Source: Streptomyces sp. AJS327 (GTDB taxonomy: Bacteria > Actinomycetota > Actinomycetes > Streptomycetales > Streptomycetaceae). From it: a stretch of DNA of 64,000 nucleotides. A program made the position numbers and the translations under genes. The stretch spans positions 872,001 through 936,000 of the forward strand of contig NZ_SKBR01000001.1 in the NCBI RefSeq assembly GCF_013450295.1. The letters are read 5' to 3'. Of the stretch, positions 17,598-27,046 are shown in pieces; position 1 is the first letter of the stretch, and the number at the start of each line of letters is the position of its first letter. Below the pieces are notes generated by a model, which saw nothing but the letters and a program-made list of their open reading frames with translations, had not been told where the DNA came from and searched no databases.

Positions 17598-20345
17598 TCA
17601 GGCGTCGCCTCCGGCGGCGCCCGGGTCCGCCGCCGCCACGTCGAGCAGCTGGTAGCGATCCACCGCCTGCTTGAGCAGCGAACGGTCGACCTTCCCCTCC
17701 TTGGCGAGTTCGGTCAGCACCGCCACCACGATCGACTGCGCGTCGATGTGGAAGAACCGGCGGGCCGCGCCTCGGGTGTCGGCGAAACCGAAGCCGTCCG
17801 TGCCGAGCGACTGGAAGCTCCCGGGTACCCAGCGCGCGATCTGGTCCGGTACGGCCCGCATCCAGTCCGAGACGGCCACCTTCGGCCCCTCCACACCCTG
17901 GAGCTTCCTGGTGACGTACGGCACCTGCTGCTCCTCCTCGGGGTGCAGCAGGTTGTGCTCCTCCACCTCGACGGCGTCGCGCCGCAGTTCGTTCCAGGAG
18001 GTCGCGGACCACACATCCGCCCGCACCCCCCAGTCCTCGGCGAGGAGTCGCTGGGCCTCCAGCGCCCACGGCACCGCGACGCCGGAAGCCAGGATCTGCG
18101 CGGGATGCGTGCCCTGGTCGGCCTCGCGGTAGCGGTAGAGCCCCTTGAGAATGCCCTCGGTGTCCACGTCCTCCGGTTCGGCGGGCTGGAGGATCGGCTC
18201 GTTGTAGACGGTCAGGTAGTAGAAGACGTCCTCGCCCCGCGGGTGCTCCGGGCTCGACCCGTACATCCGGCGCAAACCGTCCCGCACGATGTGGGCGATC
18301 TCGAAGCCGAACGCCGGGTCGTAGGCCACCGCCGCCGGGTTGGTGGAGGCCAGCAACTGCGAGTGACCGTCAGCGTGCTGGAGCCCCTCGCCGGTGAGCG
18401 TGGTCCGTCCCGCGGTCGCGCCGAGCACGAACCCCCGGGACAACTGGTCGGCCATCTGCCAGAACTGGTCGCCGGTCCGCTGGAACCCGAACATCGAGTA
18501 GAAGACGTAGATCGGAATCAGCGGCTCACCGTGGGTGGCGTAGGCCGAGCCCGCGGCGATCGTGGCGGCCGTGCAGCCCGCCTCGGAGATACCGTCGTGC
18601 AGCATCTGACCGGTCGGCGATTCCTTGTAGGCCAGCAGCAGTTCACGGTCGACGGACTCGTAGGTCTGGCCCAGCGGGTTGTAGATCTTGGCCGAGGGAA
18701 AGAAGGAGTCCATCCCGAAGGTGCGGTACTCGTCCGGGGCGATCGGCACGAACCGCTTGCCGATCTCCTTGTCCCGCATCAGGTCCTTCAGCAGCCGGAC
18801 GAAGGCCATCGTCGTGGCGATCGGCTGCTGACCCGACCCCTTCCGCACGGCGGCGTAAGCCTTCTCGTCCGGCAGCTTCAGCGGCTGCGCGCGTACCACC
18901 CGCGTCGGCACGTACCCGCCCAGCTCCCGCCGGCGGTCGTGCATGTACTGAATCTCCTCCGAGTCCTTGCCCGGGTGGTAGTAGGGAGGCAGCCCCGACT
19001 CCAACTCGCTGTCCGGGATGGGGAGATGGAGCCGGTCACGGAAGCCCTTGAGGTCGTCGACCGTCAGCTTCTTCATCTGGTGCGTGGCGTTCCGGCCCTC
19101 GAAGTTCGGGCCCAGGGTCCACCCCTTGATGGTCTGCGCCAGGATGACCGTGGGCTGCCCCGAGTGTTCCTTGGCAGCCTTGTACGCCGCGTAGACCTTC
19201 CGGTGGTCGTGACCGCCGCGCCCCAGGTGCAGGAGCTGGTCGTCGGTCATTCCCTCGATCATGGCCCGCAGTCGCTGGTCCCCGCCGAAGAAGTGCTCGC
19301 GGATATAGGTGCCGCTCTCCGTCGCGTAGGTCTGGAACTGCCCGTCCGGCGTGGTGTTGAGCTTGTTGACCAGCACGCCGTCCCGGTCCTGCGCCAGCAG
19401 CGGGTCCCAGGAGCGGTCCCACACCAGCTTGATGACGTTCCATCCGGCGCCCCGGAAGTACGACTCCAGCTCCTGGATGACCTTGCCGTTGCCGCGCACC
19501 GGGCCATCGAGCCGCTGGAGGTTGCAGTTGATGACGAAGGTGAGGTTGTCCAGTCCCTCGCGGGCGGCGAGCGACAGCTGACCGAGCGACTCCGGCTCGT
19601 CCATCTCGCCGTCACCGAGGAACGCCCACACATGGGAACCGGAGGTGTCGGCGATCCCCCGGGCCTCCATGTAACGGTTCATCCGGGCCTGGTAGATCGC
19701 CGCGATGGGCCCGAGCCCCATGGAGACGGTGGGGAACTCCCAGAAGTCCGGCATGGATCGGGGGTGCGGGTAGCTGGAGAGGCCGTTCGCGCCCTGGCTC
19801 TTCTCCTGCCGGAAGCCGTCGAGTTGCGCCTCGCTCAGCCGGTCGAGCAGGTAGGCGCGGGCATAGATACCGGGGGAGGCGTGGCCCTGGAAGAAGATCT
19901 GGTCGCCGCCGTCTCCCGCGTCCTTGCCCCGGAAGAAGTGGTTGAAGCCGACATCGTAGAGCGAGGCGGAGGAGGCGAAGGTGGCGATGTGCCCACCCAC
20001 CCCGATCCCCGGTCGCTGCGCGCGCGAGACCATCACCGCCGCGTTCCAGCGGGTGGCGTTCAGGACCTTGCGTTCGATGTCCTCGTTGCCGGGGAAGAAG
20101 GGCTCATCCCGGGTGGCGATGGTGTTCACATAGTCCGTGCTGCGCATTTCCGGCACGGCGACGCGCTGCTCGCGGGCGCGCTCGATGAGCCGGAGCATGA
20201 GATAGCGGGCGCGTTCCCGGCCTCGCTCGTCGACGGCCGCGTCGAGCGAGTCAAGCCATTCCTGGGTCTCTTCGGGGTCGAAGTCCGGGACCTGGCTGGG
20301 AAGGCCGCCAATGATGATCGGATTGCGATCGGATCCGGAAGCCAC
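17598..20345 (-). CDS. aceE: Pyruvate dehydrogenase E1 component, homodimeric type
   Basis: This 915-residue thiamine-diphosphate enzyme decarboxylates pyruvate and passes the acetyl unit to the E2 lipoyl domain. The thiamine-binding motif [10 protein letters not shown] begins near residue 240 and is followed by the NCN that closes it. Length and composition match the AceE type used by actinobacteria rather than the E1-alpha/beta type. No E2 or E3 gene is adjacent, so the complex must draw these from elsewhere, as in mycobacteria and other streptomycetes. Start is at 20345; a 455-base gap to the divergent DUF3052 gene holds its promoter. Confidence 0.97.
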   Translation of the reverse strand: MASGSDRNPIIIGGLPSQVPDFDPEETQEWLDSLDAAVDERGRERARYLMLRLIERAREQRVAVPEMRSTDYVNTIATRDEPFFPGNEDIERKVLNATRWNAAVMVSRAQRPGIGVGGHIATFASSASLYDVGFNHFFRGKDAGDGGDQIFFQGHASPGIYARAYLLDRLSEAQLDGFRQEKSQGANGLSSYPHPRSMPDFWEFPTVSMGLGPIAAIYQARMNRYMEARGIADTSGSHVWAFLGDGEMDEPESLGQLSLAAREGLDNLTFVINCNLQRLDGPVRGNGKVIQELESYFRGAGWNVIKLVWDRSWDPLLAQDRDGVLVNKLNTTPDGQFQTYATESGTYIREHFFGGDQRLRAMIEGMTDDQLLHLGRGGHDHRKVYAAYKAAKEHSGQPTVILAQTIKGWTLGPNFEGRNATHQMKKLTVDDLKGFRDRLHLPIPDSELESGLPPYYHPGKDSEEIQYMHDRRRELGGYVPTRVVRAQPLKLPDEKAYAAVRKGSGQQPIATTMAFVRLLKDLMRDKEIGKRFVPIAPDEYRTFGMDSFFPSAKIYNPLGQTYESVDRELLLAYKESPTGQMLHDGISEAGCTAATIAAGSAYATHGEPLIPIYVFYSMFGFQRTGDQFWQMADQLSRGFVLGATAGRTTLTGEGLQHADGHSQLLASTNPAAVAYDPAFGFEIAHIVRDGLRRMYGSSPEHPRGEDVFYYLTVYNEPILQPAEPEDVDTEGILKGLYRYREADQGTHPAQILASGVAVPWALEAQRLLAEDWGVRADVWSATSWNELRRDAVEVEEHNLLHPEEEQQVPYVTRKLQGVEGPKVAVSDWMRAVPDQIARWVPGSFQSLGTDGFGFADTRGAARRFFHIDAQSIVVAVLTELAKEGKVDRSLLKQAVDRYQLLDVAAADPGAAGGDA

Positions 20346-20800
20346 GCTGTTCCTTCGCTGTGTCTGGGCTTGCTCTGGGGTTCTCTACGGCGTTGACGCC
20401 GCCTCCATCGTGTACCGCTGCCGCACGTACGTCATCTCTACCGATAGGTAACCGGGGCGCGCACCGGATGACCCGGAGCGGGGCTCGGGGCAGTAATGCG
20501 GCCAAATCGTCACCTTACGTTCGCCCCGGACGTCCGTGCGGTCACGGGTCGCGCCGCGTTCGGTGGAGGGGCTTCCGGGGGCGCCTCCCCGGCTCCAGTC
20601 GGGGCAAACCCGGCGCATCGCCAGGGGGCCGCTGTGGTGGTACGACCTGTACGTCAGGCATTGTGGGGGGAGACGTCAACGTTTGGGCGGGATCCAGGGC
20701 CGGGTACTTGCGTGATCGGTCCCGCCCGTGTGGACTACCGCCAATGCCCCGCCTGCGCGGGGCGCACCTCATATTCCAGACACATGACAGGAGGCAATCC
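20346..20800. other. 455-base divergent intergenic region (aceE / DUF3052)
   Basis: No coding sequence is supported. It must hold the promoters of both aceE and the DUF3052 gene. A hairpin GCCCCGC-CTGC-GCGGGGC (20746-20763) is about 40 bases before the DUF3052 start and would lie in its 5' leader. I see no recognised riboswitch. Confidence 0.4.
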
Positions 20801-21235
20801 GTGAGCGCGACCGCGGACCACGCGGAGGAGCGGACCAACCCTGCCGCCAGGCTGGGTTTCCAGCCCGATCAGGTGGTCCAGGAGATCGGCTACGACGACG
20901 ATGTCGACCAGGAGCTCCGTGAGGCCATCGAAGAGATCACTGGCCAGGAGCTCGTCGACGAGGATTACGGCGATGTGGCCGACGCCGTGGTGCTGTGGTT
21001 CCGCGAGGACGACGGAGACCTGACGGACGTGCTGGTGGACGCCACCACCATGATCGATGAGGGTGCCCCGGTCTGGCTTCTGACCCCCAAAACCGGCCGT
21101 GACGGCTATGTCGAACCGAGTGAGATCGGCGAGGCCGCACAGACCGCGGGGCTGTCCCAGACGAAGAGCTTCAACGCGGCGAAGGACTGGACCGGCAGTC
21201 GGCTGGTCACCCCGAAAGCGTCTGGCAAGCGCTGA
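20801..21235 (+). CDS. DUF3052 domain protein
   Basis: This is a 144-residue acidic cytoplasmic protein, conserved across actinobacteria and of unknown function. Visible features are RLGFQPDQVVQEIGYDDDVD near the N-terminus and the conserved WLLTPKTGRDGYVEPSEI in the C-terminal half. Start is GTG at 20801 with a textbook AGGAGG six bases upstream. A strong terminator hairpin follows, so it is probably monocistronic. Confidence 0.85.
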   Translation: MSATADHAEERTNPAARLGFQPDQVVQEIGYDDDVDQELREAIEEITGQELVDEDYGDVADAVVLWFREDDGDLTDVLVDATTMIDEGAPVWLLTPKTGRDGYVEPSEIGEAAQTAGLSQTKSFNAAKDWTGSRLVTPKASGKR

Positions 21236-21264
21236 GGTCCCTCGGCGCTACGGAGCCCGAGACA

Positions 21265-21300
21265 TCGAACCCCCGCCGGGTCAGCCCGGCGGGGGTTCGA
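21265..21300 (+). terminator. Terminator after DUF3052 gene
   Basis: TCGAACCCCCGCCGGG (21265-21280), loop TCAG, then its exact complement (21285-21300) form a 16-bp perfect stem. No U-tract follows. The next 300 bases, up to the peroxiredoxin gene, are G-rich with no supported gene. Confidence 0.85.
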
Positions 21301-21601
21301 CGTGCCGGGGAGGGTGCGGCCCCGGCGTCGGGGGGCGTGCTCCAGACCATCGTGGGTTGCCGGAGCGTGGGCTGCCGGGCCGTGGGGGGCCGGTGGGGTC
21401 GCCGGTGTGGCGAGCGCGACGGGGCGGTGTGGGTGGTGGGGATGCGCGCGGGCGGTCGAGGTGCCGCCGCGACGCCGGGCCGCCGGGGCCGGGGAGGTCC
21501 CGGGGCGTGGACAGGTGGCGGGGAATGGGGACTCCCGGCCCGAGTGCGCTGGGCACGGCCTAGGGTGGAGCCACTTGGCCACTCAGTGAAGGGAATTCGT
21601 C

Positions 21602-22060
21602 ATGGCGATCGACGCCGGCACCCCAGCGCCCGACTTCACGCTGAAGAACCAGCACGGCGAGGCCGTGCGGTTGTCTGATTTCAAGGGGCAGAAGAACGTC
21701 GTGCTGCTCTTCTACCCCTTCGCGTTCACCGGGGTGTGCACGGGCGAGCTGTGCGCGCTCCGTGACGAGCTGCCCACGTTCGTCAACGACGACGTGCAGC
21801 TGCTCGCGGTCTCCAATGACTCGCCGTTCTCCCTCCGGGTCTTCGGTGAGCAGGAGGGGCTGGAGTACCCGCTGCTCTCCGACTTCTGGCCGCACGGCGA
21901 GGTGTCCCGCGCCTACGGCGTCTTCGACGAGGAGAAGGGCTGCGCCGTGCGCGGCACCTTCGTCATCGACAAGGAGGGCGTGGTGCGCTGGAACGTGGTG
22001 AACGGGCTGCCGGACGCCCGTGACCTCAATGACTACGTCAAGGCCCTCGGTTCGCTCTGA
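21602..22060 (+). CDS. Peroxiredoxin, AhpE-like
   Basis: This 152-residue thiol peroxidase reduces hydroperoxides in the cytoplasm. The peroxidatic cysteine is Cys46 in PFAFTGVCTGELC; Cys51 is a possible resolving residue, although AhpE proteins usually act as one-Cys enzymes. Other conserved parts include the N-terminal PAPDFTLKNQ and the catalytic arginine region. It lies directly upstream of the terD genes, which links thiol or oxidative stress to the Ter block. Start is ATG at 21602. Confidence 0.92.
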   Translation: MAIDAGTPAPDFTLKNQHGEAVRLSDFKGQKNVVLLFYPFAFTGVCTGELCALRDELPTFVNDDVQLLAVSNDSPFSLRVFGEQEGLEYPLLSDFWPHGEVSRAYGVFDEEKGCAVRGTFVIDKEGVVRWNVVNGLPDARDLNDYVKALGSL

Positions 22061-22118
22061 TATGGCAGGCCCGGCCGTGCCGCCGGAGTTCCGGTGGGTC
22101 GCGGGGGCTGTGTGAGCT

Positions 22119-22146
22119 GGGAACCGCTCACTAGTATCCAATCGTT
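22119..22146 (+). promoter_or_regulatory. Candidate promoters for the first terD gene
   Basis: GGGAAC (22119-22124) and GTT (22144-22146) are 19 bases apart, one mismatch from the SigR pattern GGGAAT-N18/19-GTT. A vegetative-type -10 hexamer TAGTAT (22132-22137) overlaps. A thiol-stress promoter would fit the peroxiredoxin neighbour. This is pattern matching only. Confidence 0.35.
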
Positions 22147-22213
22147 GATCTGACGGCATCCGCAGTACGGGGGCACAGAGTGGTCCTCGCGAACAACCAA
22201 CTCAGGAGGACTC

Positions 22214-22789
22214 GTGGGAGTCAGCCTCAGCAAGGGCGGCAACGTCTCGCTGACCAAGGAAGCTCCGAACCTGACCGCCGTACTGGTCGGTCTGGGCTGG
22301 GACGCCCGCACCACCACGGGGAGCGACTTCGACCTCGACGCCAGCGCGCTGCTGACGAACTCCGAGGGCAAGGTCGCCTCCGACCAGAACTTCGTGTTCT
22401 TCAACAACCTCAAGAGCCCGGACGGCTCCGTCGAGCACACCGGTGACAACCTCACCGGTGAGGGCGACGGCGACGACGAAGCGATCAAGGTGAACCTCGT
22501 CGGCGTCCCCGCGGACGTCGAGAAGATCGTCTTCCCGGTCTCGATCTACGAGGCGGAGACCCGGCAGCAGAGCTTCGGGCAGGTCCGTAACGCCTACATC
22601 CGCGTGGTCAACCAGGCGGACAACAACGAACTGGCGCGTTATGACCTCACGGAGGACGCGTCGACGGAGACCGCGATGGTCTTCGGTGAGCTGTACCGGC
22701 ACGGCGCGGAGTGGAAGTTCCGCGCGATCGGTCAGGGGTACGCCTCGGGGCTGCGTGGTATCGCGCAGGACTTCGGCGTCAACGTCTGA
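22214..22789 (+). CDS. TerD-domain protein (tellurium/calcium stress), copy 1
   Basis: This 191-residue protein is a single TerD domain, a calcium-binding beta-sandwich of the tellurite-resistance family. Visible motifs are [13 protein letters not shown], the acidic calcium-site segment [30 protein letters not shown], and the C-terminal [19 protein letters not shown]. Start is GTG at 22214 with AGGAGG four bases upstream. From memory this corresponds to the S. coelicolor tdd8 (SCO2368) position, a gene studied for calcium handling and differentiation. A second copy follows at 23085. Confidence 0.93.
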   Translation: MGVSLSKGGNVSLTKEAPNLTAVLVGLGWDARTTTGSDFDLDASALLTNSEGKVASDQNFVFFNNLKSPDGSVEHTGDNLTGEGDGDDEAIKVNLVGVPADVEKIVFPVSIYEAETRQQSFGQVRNAYIRVVNQADNNELARYDLTEDASTETAMVFGELYRHGAEWKFRAIGQGYASGLRGIAQDFGVNV

Positions 22790-23084
22790 TCCGGGCTCGG
22801 CGGGCACCAGCGCCGCAGACTTCCCGTGCAGGAGGTGTGCGGCGCTCGGTGCTGCGGGGCCCCGGTGTAGCGGACCGTGGTGACGCCGTGCGCCACGGTT
22901 CGCGTCGTTCGCGCTGTGGATGCCGGGTATGACGGTCACCCCGTGCGCGCTGTGTACGGGGTCAGCGCGGACCACCGCGGCTCGTCACGGCTCATCGCGG
23001 TTCGTCGGGCGGTTCGCCGCGCGCACCGCGGCTGACAGTGCTCACCACAGTTCGTGCACCGCTACCGGGGAGAGGAAGGGAACC

Positions 23085-23660
23085 ATGGGCATCACGCTCG
23101 CCAAGGGGGGAAATGTCTCCCTCTCGAAGGCCGCGCCGAATCTGACCCAGGTCCAGATCGGTCTTGGCTGGAAGGCCCGTGCCACCACCGGGGCTGACTT
23201 CGATCTCGACGCCAGTGCCTTGCTCTGCGCCCGGGGCAAGGTGCTGGGTGACGATTTCTTCATCTTCTACAACAACCTCAAGAGCCCCGAGGGCTCCGTC
23301 GAGCACACCGGTGACGAACTGGTCGGCGGTACCGGTGGGGATGACGAGACGGTGCTGGTCGATCTCTCCCTGGTGCCGTCCCATGTGGACAAGATCGTGT
23401 TTCCTGTCTCGATCTATGACGCGGACGTGCGGAACCAGACCTTCGGGCAGGTCACGGACGCCTATATCCGGGTGATAAACCGGGCGGACGGTAATGAACT
23501 AGCGCGGTACGACCTCAGTGAGGACGCGTCGACCGAGACCGCGATGATCTTCGGTGAGCTCTACCGTTATGGCGGGGAGTGGAAGTTCCGTGCGGTAGGC
23601 CAGGGGTACGCGTCAGGGCTGCGCGGCATCGCCCTAGACTTCGGGGTCAACGTTGTGTAA
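23085..23660 (+). CDS. TerD-domain protein, copy 2
   Basis: This 191-residue TerD protein closely resembles the previous gene (MGITLAKGGNVSLSKAAPN, then [16 protein letters not shown]), so the pair arose by tandem duplication. The calcium-site acidic residues are retained. The ATG at 23085 has GGAAGGG upstream. A 295-base gap separates the copies, giving room for an independent promoter. The DUF475 gene begins within 30-45 bases, so this copy and the membrane protein are probably co-transcribed. Confidence 0.93.
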   Translation: MGITLAKGGNVSLSKAAPNLTQVQIGLGWKARATTGADFDLDASALLCARGKVLGDDFFIFYNNLKSPEGSVEHTGDELVGGTGGDDETVLVDLSLVPSHVDKIVFPVSIYDADVRNQTFGQVTDAYIRVINRADGNELARYDLSEDASTETAMIFGELYRYGGEWKFRAVGQGYASGLRGIALDFGVNVV

Positions 23661-23702
23661 AGACAACCCCCCCGTCAGTCGTAGATCGGATTGGGTAGCC
23701 CA

Positions 23703-24857
23703 GTGGTTCTGAAAACCTTCGGCTGGTCCTTCGGCGTTACCGCCGCGGGGCTCGCCCTCGCCGCGTTCTTCTGGGGGTGGGAAGGCTTCGCCGTGGTGGC
23801 GATCCTGTCCATCCTGGAGATCTCGGTGTCGTTCGACAACGCGGTCGTCAACGCGAGCGTGTTGAAGAAGATGAACGCCTTCTGGCAGAGGATCTTCCTC
23901 ACCATCGGCATCCTGATCGCGGTATTCGGTATGCGGCTGGTCTTCCCGGTCGTCATCGTCGCCATTACCGCCAAGACCGGGCCCATCGAAGCGGTCGAGC
24001 TCGCGATGAACGAGCCCGGCCAGTACCAGGACATGGTCACCGACGCGCACGCCGCCATCGCGGCCTTCGGTGGCATGTTCCTGTTGATGATCTTCCTCAA
24101 CTTCATCTTCGAGGAGCGCGAGCACAAGTGGCTGGGCTGGTTGGAACGCCCGCTCGCCCGGCTGGGCAAGGTTGACGGGCTGGCGGTCTGTGTCGCCCTG
24201 ATCGCTCTGCTGGGGTCGACGATGGCCTTCGCCACCGAGGCGCACGTCTCGGCGGGACACGAGGACAAGTCAGCGACGGTCCTGCTCGCCGGGGTCGCCG
24301 GCCTCATCACCTACCTCATCGTCGGTGGTCTCTCGGGGTACTTCGAGAACAAGCTGGAGGAGGACGAGGAGCGCCTGGAGGAGGCCGAGGAGCAGGCCAG
24401 GCGAGAGGGCAAGGAGCCCAGCATGGTGGGGCTCGCCGGCAAGGCGGCCTTCTTCATGTTCCTCTACCTGGAGGTGCTCGACGCGTCCTTCTCCTTCGAC
24501 GGGGTCATCGGCGCCTTCGCTATCACCAACCACATCTTCTGGATGGCTCTGGGCCTCGGTATCGGCGCGATGTACGTCCGTTCGCTGACGGTCTACCTGG
24601 TGCGCGAGGGCACGCTGGACGACTACGTCTACCTGGAGCACGGCGCCCACTACGCGATCGGCGCGCTGGCCGCGATCCTGCTCATCACCATCAAGTTCGA
24701 GATCCACGAGATGATCACGGGTCTGGTCGGTGTGGCGCTGATCGGTGGTTCGTTCATCGCCTCGCTCCGCAAGAACCGGCGGGACGGAGCCTCGGGCGGG
24801 GGGTCGGACGACGGCCCCGGCAACGAGGACAAGGAGCCCGCGACCACCGGGGTGTGA
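23703..24857 (+). CDS. TerC-like integral membrane protein, DUF475
   Basis: This roughly 384-residue polytopic membrane protein has about nine to ten transmembrane segments. Two acidic membrane motifs typical of the TerC/LysE-like superfamily are visible: ILEISVSFDNAVVNASVL and LEVLDASFSFDGVIGAFAI. A charged cytoplasmic loop with NKLEEDEERLEEAEEQA (about residue 215) separates the halves. TerC relatives export manganese or other cations and physically partner TerD proteins. I favour GTG at 23703 (MVLKTFGWSF); TTG at 23691 is the alternative. Confidence 0.88.
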   Translation: MVLKTFGWSFGVTAAGLALAAFFWGWEGFAVVAILSILEISVSFDNAVVNASVLKKMNAFWQRIFLTIGILIAVFGMRLVFPVVIVAITAKTGPIEAVELAMNEPGQYQDMVTDAHAAIAAFGGMFLLMIFLNFIFEEREHKWLGWLERPLARLGKVDGLAVCVALIALLGSTMAFATEAHVSAGHEDKSATVLLAGVAGLITYLIVGGLSGYFENKLEEDEERLEEAEEQARREGKEPSMVGLAGKAAFFMFLYLEVLDASFSFDGVIGAFAITNHIFWMALGLGIGAMYVRSLTVYLVREGTLDDYVYLEHGAHYAIGALAAILLITIKFEIHEMITGLVGVALIGGSFIASLRKNRRDGASGGGSDDGPGNEDKEPATTGV

Positions 24858-24953
24858 CCGGCCCCCGAATGCGGAACGCTCTGAGCGGGGCGGCCACCGG
24901 TAGCACCCGGGGGTCGCCCCGCGGCAGTTGGCCATGTCGAGTGGGGGTGTGTG

Positions 24954-25706
24954 ATGGTCTCCCTCTGGGAGCACTGGCGGCGGGGGCTCGGTGTCCGCCA
25001 CCGGGGACCGAGGTTCGACACGGGGGCTGGGACCTCGTACAACGTGCAGTTGACCAAGCGCCATCCGACGGTCTCGCTCACCGAACAGGGCGCGGACAGC
25101 GGCAGTATGCGCGTCAACCTGTTCTGGCGGATGCGCACGTCGGACCTGGGGCAGAAGCGGCGGCGGGGCTCGCTGCGGCATCCCCTGGAGATGCTGAAAC
25201 CGCAGCAGGTGCAGGCGCACACCCAGGGTGTGGTCAACGTCGACCTGGACCTCGCCTGTCTGTACGAGCTGGAGGACGGCAGCAAGGGGGTGTGTCAGCC
25301 GCTGGGCGGCTTCTACGGCGATCTCCACGGGCCGCCGTACGTGAAGCTGACCGGGGACGACCGGTTCGGTTCACCGTCCGGTGAGACGCTCTACGTGAAC
25401 CTCGACCACAAGGACGCGATAAAGCGGCTGCTGTTCTTCGTCTACATCTACGACAACACCCCGGCGTTCGACCGCACGTCGGCCGTCGTCACGCTGGTCC
25501 CGAGCAACGGGCCGCAGATCGAGATCGCCCTGGACGAGGCGGCGCCCCAGGCCCGGTCCTGTGCGGTGCTGTTGATGGAGAAGTCCAAGGACGAGCTGAT
25601 CGTGCACCGCGAGGTGCGGTACGTCTACGGGTTCCAGGCGGAGCTCGACCGGCTCTACGGCTGGGGTCTCCAGTGGGGCCGGGGGTACAAGACCTCCAGT
25701 CTCTGA
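24954..25706 (+). CDS. TerA-like / TerD-superfamily protein
   Basis: This 250-residue cytoplasmic protein is related to the TerA branch of the TerD superfamily. It has an N-terminal beta-rich segment (YNVQLTKRHPTVSLTEQG), a central VNVDLDLACLYELEDGSKGV that matches the metal-site strand of TerD, and IKRLLFFVYIYDNTPAFDRT near the C-terminal half. It follows DUF475 by 96 bases in the same direction. Start is ATG at 24954, with an overlapping GTG at 24951. Probably part of a peripheral complex with the neighbouring TerD proteins. Confidence 0.8.
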   Translation: MVSLWEHWRRGLGVRHRGPRFDTGAGTSYNVQLTKRHPTVSLTEQGADSGSMRVNLFWRMRTSDLGQKRRRGSLRHPLEMLKPQQVQAHTQGVVNVDLDLACLYELEDGSKGVCQPLGGFYGDLHGPPYVKLTGDDRFGSPSGETLYVNLDHKDAIKRLLFFVYIYDNTPAFDRTSAVVTLVPSNGPQIEIALDEAAPQARSCAVLLMEKSKDELIVHREVRYVYGFQAELDRLYGWGLQWGRGYKTSSL

Positions 25707-25714
25707 CCGCCCGC

Positions 25715-25750
25715 CGAACGCCGCCCACCTCCTTCGGTGGGCGGCGTTCG
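25715..25750. terminator. Bidirectional terminator in the Ter block
   Basis: CGAACGCCGCCCACC (25715-25729), a six-base loop, and its exact complement (25736-25750) form a 15-bp perfect stem between two convergent Ter genes. Confidence 0.9.
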
Positions 25751-25783
25751 CGCGTTCCACTCCCGACGGCGCCGCGGGGGTGC

Positions 25784-26893
25784 TCAGCGGGGCATGAACT
25801 GCGGCCCCTGCGGAGGCAGGGTGAAGGAGGGGTCCGGCTGCGGATAGCCGTAGGTGGGCTGCGGGTAGCCGTACGCGGGCTGGGTGGAGGGCGGCTGCTG
25901 CGGTGGGGCCGGGAAGGGCGAGGGCGCGGCCGGATGGGTCGGGTGGTCGTCCGGGTAGCGGGCGGACACCGGGGCGGGCTGGGTCTCCGGTTCCGGAGTG
26001 GGCGGCTCCGGGGCGGGGACGGGCTCCGGCACCGGGCTCGGCTCCGGCTCGGGTGCCGGTTCCGGCCGGGGTGTGGGGACCGGGTCGGGCTGCGGGAAGT
26101 CCGGTTCGGTCGGCGGCGGGGGAACGGTGCCCGTCCGGGCGGCCCGGACCGTCTCGGCGGCGTGCGGCCCGGGTTCGGGGACGCGCCACGAGCCCTGGGT
26201 CTCGTTGCCGGGGACGTAGGGCAGGGTGGCGTCCGGGTCGGGCACGGGGGGCGCCGCCGGGCTGGGCGCGGCCTCGCCCTCGGGGGTGGCGTCCGGGGGG
26301 GCCGGGGCGTCTCCGGCGCCGGTGGGCTCCGGCTTCTCCTCCAGCCCGCCACCGTCGTCGACGGAGATGCCGAACTCCGTGGCGAGGCCGACCAGTCCGG
26401 ACTCGTAGCCCTGGCCCAGCGCGCGGAACTTCCAGCCCTCGCCCCGCCGGTACAGCTCGCCGCAGATCATCGCGGTCTCCGCGCCCGTCTCCGGTGCGAT
26501 GACGAACTCCAGCAGCGCCTTCCCGTCCGCGGCGCCGGCGTCGTGCAGCTCCAGCCGGAGGTCGGGTACCTCGGTGAAGCTGCCGCCGTCCGCGGAGGCG
26601 GCGAGCAGCACCCGCTGGACGGTGGGGGAGAGGGAGGCGAGGTCCGCCTCGACGGCGTCCGCGATCCCGTCCGCGCCCCGGGTCTTGGGCAGGTGGCGGG
26701 CCATGCCGGAGGGGTGGCGCGGCTGGTTGTAGAAGACGAAGTCCTCGTCCGAGCCGACCTTTCCGGAGGGTCCCAGCAGCAGCGCGGACGCGTCGACGTC
26801 CGGGACCCCCGGGCCCGGGGTCCACCGCAGGACGGCCCGCACCGCTCCCGCGTCCAGCTGGGTGTTCGACCCCTTCGTCATCGCGCGCGTCAT
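25784..26893 (-). CDS. TerD-domain protein with long proline-rich tail
   Basis: This 369-residue protein has an N-terminal TerD domain (about residues 1-175) that ends in [19 protein letters not shown]. It is divergent from other TerD copies; its calcium-site strand reads [14 protein letters not shown], with fewer acidic residues. Residues 185-369 are low complexity, rich in Pro/Glu/Pro-X-Pro, and finish with [10 protein letters not shown] repeats, probably disordered. The ATG at 26893 is preferred, with AGGATGAGG just before it. It is divergent from the CitE-like operon, so both may share control. Confidence 0.85.
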   Translation of the reverse strand: MTRAMTKGSNTQLDAGAVRAVLRWTPGPGVPDVDASALLLGPSGKVGSDEDFVFYNQPRHPSGMARHLPKTRGADGIADAVEADLASLSPTVQRVLLAASADGGSFTEVPDLRLELHDAGAADGKALLEFVIAPETGAETAMICGELYRRGEGWKFRALGQGYESGLVGLATEFGISVDDGGGLEEKPEPTGAGDAPAPPDATPEGEAAPSPAAPPVPDPDATLPYVPGNETQGSWRVPEPGPHAAETVRAARTGTVPPPPTEPDFPQPDPVPTPRPEPAPEPEPSPVPEPVPAPEPPTPEPETQPAPVSARYPDDHPTHPAAPSPFPAPPQQPPSTQPAYGYPQPTYGYPQPDPSFTLPPQGPQFMPR

Positions 26894-27046
26894 GCCCTCA
26901 TCCTGCCTCCCGGAGCTGAACCGCCACAACGTGGCGCCCGAGCGGTCTACGGCGAAGTAACCACTTTTTCACCCCCTTGGAGAACTCTTTACCCAGCGGC
27001 TTCCGTACGATGAGCGGCTGTACGTCAGCTGAGACAGGAGTTCGGG

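Noticed and set aside
17502..20396. Long open frame opposite aceE on the + strand
   Set aside because: It is the antisense shadow of a highly conserved gene in high-G+C DNA; its translation shows no family motifs and is rich in Arg/Gly/His.
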